DNA of 35,457 nucleotides from Agathobacter sp. (GTDB taxonomy: Bacteria; Bacillota; Clostridia; Lachnospirales; Lachnospiraceae). Both the position numbers and the translations under genes were made by a program. Positions 33,469-35,457 of the stretch are shown here, one piece after another. The notes beneath the pieces are model-generated. The model was not told the DNA's origin and did no database searches. It saw nothing but the letters and a program-made list of their open reading frames with translations. Numbering within the stretch: the stretch's first letter is position 1; the number at the start of each line of letters is the position of its first letter. The stretch is taken from assembly GCA_022772675.1 (NCBI GenBank), contig JALEZW010000017.1:1-35457 (forward strand), given 5' to 3'.

Positions 33469-33497
33469 TTGCGATATCAGAATGCTTGTGATATAAT
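33469..33497 (+). promoter_or_regulatory. Promoter of the tRNA operon
   Basis: TTGCGA (33469-33474), 17-nt spacer, TATAAT (33492-33497). The start is expected near 33504, about 6 nt before the first tRNA. Confidence 0.78.
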
Positions 33498-33509
33498 CAA
33501 ATCTTGTCA

Positions 33510-33591
33510 GGGCAGATTCCCGAGTGGCCAAAGGGGACAGACTGTAAATCTGCTGCAAATTGCTTCGGTGGTTCGAATCCACCGCCATCCA
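33510..33591 (+). tRNA. tRNA-Tyr (GTA) with poorly paired acceptor stem
   Basis: Long variable arm and anticodon GTA at 33544-33546 in the loop CTGTAAA identify tRNA-Tyr. The T arm GGTGG-TTCGAAT-CCACC is perfect. The acceptor strands GGGCAGA (33510-33516) and GCCATCC (33584-33590) pair at only four positions (1-72, 2-71, 3-70 as G-T, 6-67); 4-69, 5-68 and 7-66 mismatch. The top anticodon-stem pair is A-C. No CCA is encoded. It may be a degenerate copy. Confidence 0.75.
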
Positions 33592-33632
33592 TTCAGATTA
33601 GAAACAACTCTCTGATCTGCAAAATTTCATAG

Positions 33633-33706
33633 CGCGGGGTAGAGCAGTCTGGAAGCTCGTCGGGCTCATAACCCGGAGGTCGTAGGTTCAAATCCTTCCC
33701 CCGCAA
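33633..33706 (+). tRNA. Initiator tRNA-fMet (CAT)
   Basis: Acceptor CGCGGGG with CCCCGCA leaves the C1-A72 mismatch that marks bacterial initiator tRNA, and three G-C pairs (GGG/CCC) close the anticodon loop CTCATAA. The T stem GTAGG/CCTTC has a T-T mismatch where the usual sequence has CCTGC. No CCA is encoded. Function is probable but the stem change is odd for such a conserved molecule. Confidence 0.85.
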
Positions 33707-33712
33707 CTATAT

Positions 33713-33785
33713 GCCCAGATAGCTCAGTTGGTAGAGCGGAGGACTGAAAATCCTTATGTCGCCGGTTCGATTCCTGCTCTGGGCA
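33713..33785 (+). tRNA. tRNA-Phe (GAA)
   Basis: Acceptor GCCCAGA pairs fully with TCTGGGC, D arm GCTC/GAGC is good, and the anticodon loop is CTGAAAA with GAA. The T stem GCCGG (33761-33765) with CCTGC (33773-33777) has one C-T mismatch. No CCA is encoded. A terminator follows. Confidence 0.88.
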
Positions 33786-33795
33786 TATTTTTTTG

Positions 33796-33834
33796 CTCTG
33801 GAATGCCGTATTTATGCGGGTTCCAGAGTTTTTT
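33796..33834 (+). terminator. Intrinsic terminator of the tRNA operon
   Basis: CTCTGGAA (33796-33803) pairs perfectly with TTCCAGAG (33821-33828), followed by six T. Confidence 0.9.
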
Positions 33835-33853
33835 ATATGCTGATTTTAGCAAA

Positions 33854-33875
33854 ACTCATGCAATAACTCATGCAA
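33854..33875. repeat. Direct repeat of 10 bp after the tRNA operon
   Basis: ACTCATGCAA occurs at 33854-33863 and 33866-33875, two bases apart. It lies 20 nt after the terminator. No integrase gene is in view, so an attachment-site role is only a thought. Confidence 0.45.
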
Positions 33876-33997
33876 AATAGAATATAAAAAGGATCAGGTT
33901 CTCTGTTTGCTCTCGGTATCTTTACATAATACCGGCTGCTGATGATATAACAGAGTAGATGGATGACAGTGAGAGATACGGTGGGAGGGAGACAGGG

Positions 33998-35386
33998 ATG
34001 AGAAAATTACAGTTCTATGACAGATCAAAGATTAACTTCGGAGATCTGTTGTTTGACAGACAGGCACTGCGCCGTCTCCTGATCCCGCTTATGGCCGAGC
34101 AGCTGCTCAACACGCTGATGGGCATGATGGATACGGTCATGGTTGCCAGATGCGGAAGTGCGGCAATCTCCGCGGTTTCCCTGGTCGATGCAATCAATGT
34201 GCTTGTGATTCAGGTATTTGAGGCGCTGGCAGCTGGCGGAACCATCATCTGTTCCTTCTATATCGGCAGACAGGACAGAGAGCGTGCAAACCGTTCCGCA
34301 GAGCAGATTGTGCTGACGAACATCGTGCTGTCCGTCATGCTGACGGCCGTCTGTGTCTTGCTCAGAGTACCGCTGCTTCACCTGGTTTTTGGAACAGTCG
34401 AGCCGGATGTGATGCGGAACTCGCTCATTTACTTCCTGATCACGGCACTTTCCTATCCCTTTATTGCGCTTTCAAACTGCGGAGCCGCATTCTACCGTGC
34501 CGGCGGGGAGAGCCGCTTTCCGATGCTGATTGCAGCGCTGTGCAACGGAGCCAATATAGGCGGGAATGCCATTCTCATCTTTGGACTGAATCTTGGCGTT
34601 GCCGGTGCCGCATACGCAACGCTGGGATCCAGGATTCTGAATGCAGTGATATTGTTCGTCATGCTTCGAAAGGACCGCCAGCAGATTGTACTTCGCCGGT
34701 ATCTGGTCAAACCGAAATGGGATACCATCCGGGATGTTCTGTCGATCAGTGTGCCAGCCGGAATCGAGAACGGGATGTTTCAGTTCGGAAAGCTGGTCAT
34801 TCAATCCTCCGTTTCACTTCTTGGAACAACAGCCATTGCGGCCCAGGCGCTGACGATTCTCCTGGAAAGTCTGAACGGGATCGCCGCGATCGGAATCGGG
34901 ATTGGCCTGATGACGGTTGTAGGACAGACGATCGGCGCAGGGCGGAGAGAAGAGGCAAAATACTACATTGTCAGGCTGACAAAGCTGGCGTACCTCGCCG
35001 TGTTTCTGAGCGTTCTGGCTGTTCTTATTCTCACGAAGCCGGTGATCTTCCTGGCAGGGCTTGAGCCGGCTGCCGGGAAGATGTGCTTTCAGATGATGAT
35101 CTTTATCAGTATCGTAAAGCCGATTGTGTGGGTACCGGCGTTCATCCCTGCGTATGGTCTGCGGGCAGCAGGCGATGTTCGTTTTTCAATGGTCACGTCA
35201 AGCATTACGATGTGGACGGCGAGAGTCATTCTGGCTGTTGTCCTGATTCGCGTTTTTCATGTCGGTCCGATTGCGGTGTGGATTGGAATGGCTGTAGACT
35301 GGACCCTGCGGGGAATCATATTCCTGCATCGCTATCTGAGCATGAAATGGCTGGACCGGAAGATTGTCAGCAGCTCTGCGATCTGA
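33998..35386 (+). CDS. MATE-family multidrug/cation efflux transporter
   Basis: Encodes 462 residues from ATG 33998, with GGGAGGG 7-8 nt upstream; an earlier in-frame ATG at 33959 has no comparable site. It is a polytopic membrane protein with about 12 hydrophobic segments, in two similar halves. The first half shows LLIPLMAEQLLNTLMGMMDT and an ISAVSLVDAINVLVIQVFEA segment, typical of MATE transporters of the DinF/NorM superfamily. The second half carries SISVPAGIENGMFQFGKL and AAQALTILLESLNGIAAIG. Substrate unknown; ion-coupled export is the family mode. It is more G+C-rich and uses more CGC and GCC codons than its neighbours, a possible sign of transfer, and has no visible operon partner in the window. 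Confidence 0.88.
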   Translation: MRKLQFYDRSKINFGDLLFDRQALRRLLIPLMAEQLLNTLMGMMDTVMVARCGSAAISAVSLVDAINVLVIQVFEALAAGGTIICSFYIGRQDRERANRSAEQIVLTNIVLSVMLTAVCVLLRVPLLHLVFGTVEPDVMRNSLIYFLITALSYPFIALSNCGAAFYRAGGESRFPMLIAALCNGANIGGNAILIFGLNLGVAGAAYATLGSRILNAVILFVMLRKDRQQIVLRRYLVKPKWDTIRDVLSISVPAGIENGMFQFGKLVIQSSVSLLGTTAIAAQALTILLESLNGIAAIGIGIGLMTVVGQTIGAGRREEAKYYIVRLTKLAYLAVFLSVLAVLILTKPVIFLAGLEPAAGKMCFQMMIFISIVKPIVWVPAFIPAYGLRAAGDVRFSMVTSSITMWTARVILAVVLIRVFHVGPIAVWIGMAVDWTLRGIIFLHRYLSMKWLDRKIVSSSAI

Positions 35387-35457
35387 CGGAGGTTTCATAC
35401 GCAGCCATATGTGATATGATAAGAAAGCTGTGCGGTTCTGACGAAGCATGATGAATC

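Noticed and set aside
35083..35451. Open frame overlapping the end of the MATE gene in another frame
   Set aside because: Its composition (Cys-, Arg- and Ser-rich) is that of a shifted-frame translation of the transporter; it has no plausible start site.

Overview
The window looks like chromosomal DNA of a motile, endospore-forming, fermentative member of the Clostridia, most likely the family Lachnospiraceae. The support is a late-flagellar operon with a FliW-CsrA pair, a pyruvate formate-lyase gene behind a ZTP riboswitch, a 'large' SRP RNA with Alu-type pairing ends, a short type ProRS, the yabO(rqcP)-yabP-yabQ-divIC-spoIIE-tilS-hpt-ftsH block known from Bacillus and Clostridia, and tRNA genes without encoded CCA. 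I cannot assign a genus.

Layout. (1) 1-1450: two poorly characterised genes, a secreted Ig-like/cysteine-peptidase-like protein and a small acidic protein, ending in a strong bidirectional terminator. (2) 1536-1839, minus strand: SRP RNA with its own vegetative promoter. (3) 1895-11846, plus strand: a sigma-28 (SigD-type) promoter followed by flgM, flgN, two tandem flgK paralogues, flgL, fliW, csrA, flaG, fliD, fliS and a FliT-like chaperone gene. (4) 11876-15403: promoter, ZTP riboswitch with overlapping terminator, a 197-bp palindromic repeat lodged between riboswitch and gene, then pflB and pflA. (5) 15421-22469: an RluA-family pseudouridine synthase, proS, a 1102-residue GGDEF protein and cca. 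(6) 22517-24765: a CotS-like spore coat kinase-fold protein and a lipoprotein with PEGA-like repeats. (7) 24832-32511: hup, rqcP, yabP, yabQ, divIC-like, spoIIE, tilS, hpt, ftsH, with promoter-like sites resembling SigE (yabP) and Spo0A-dependent (spoIIE) promoters. (8) 32519-33451: a gene-free, AT-rich stretch holding three copies of what looks like a small-RNA gene. (9) 33469-33834: tRNA-Tyr, tRNA-fMet and tRNA-Phe with promoter and terminator. (10) 33998-35386: a MATE-family transporter.

How the parts fit. FlgM restrains sigma-28 until the hook is complete; FlgN, FliS and the FliT-like protein are export chaperones for FlgK/FlgL, flagellin and FliD; FliW and CsrA couple flagellin level to translation. 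The ZTP riboswitch would raise pyruvate formate-lyase expression when 10-formyl-tetrahydrofolate is short, because the enzyme supplies formate. The rqcP-to-ftsH block mixes ribosome rescue, division, spore formation and tRNA modification genes. Cca would be needed to mature the tRNAs of region 9, as none carries CCA.

The most interesting unexplained feature is region 8: three near-identical units, each with a TATAAT box, a conserved TGTGCA-type upstream motif, a roughly 90-nt transcribed segment with C-rich single-stranded or loop motifs (one complementary to Shine-Dalgarno sequences) and the same intrinsic terminator. A hairpin in the segment changes from G-U to A-U between copies, which preserves the pairing. 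The layout resembles multicopy C-rich riboregulators of Gram-positive bacteria such as LhrC and the csRNAs, but I do not recognise this family.
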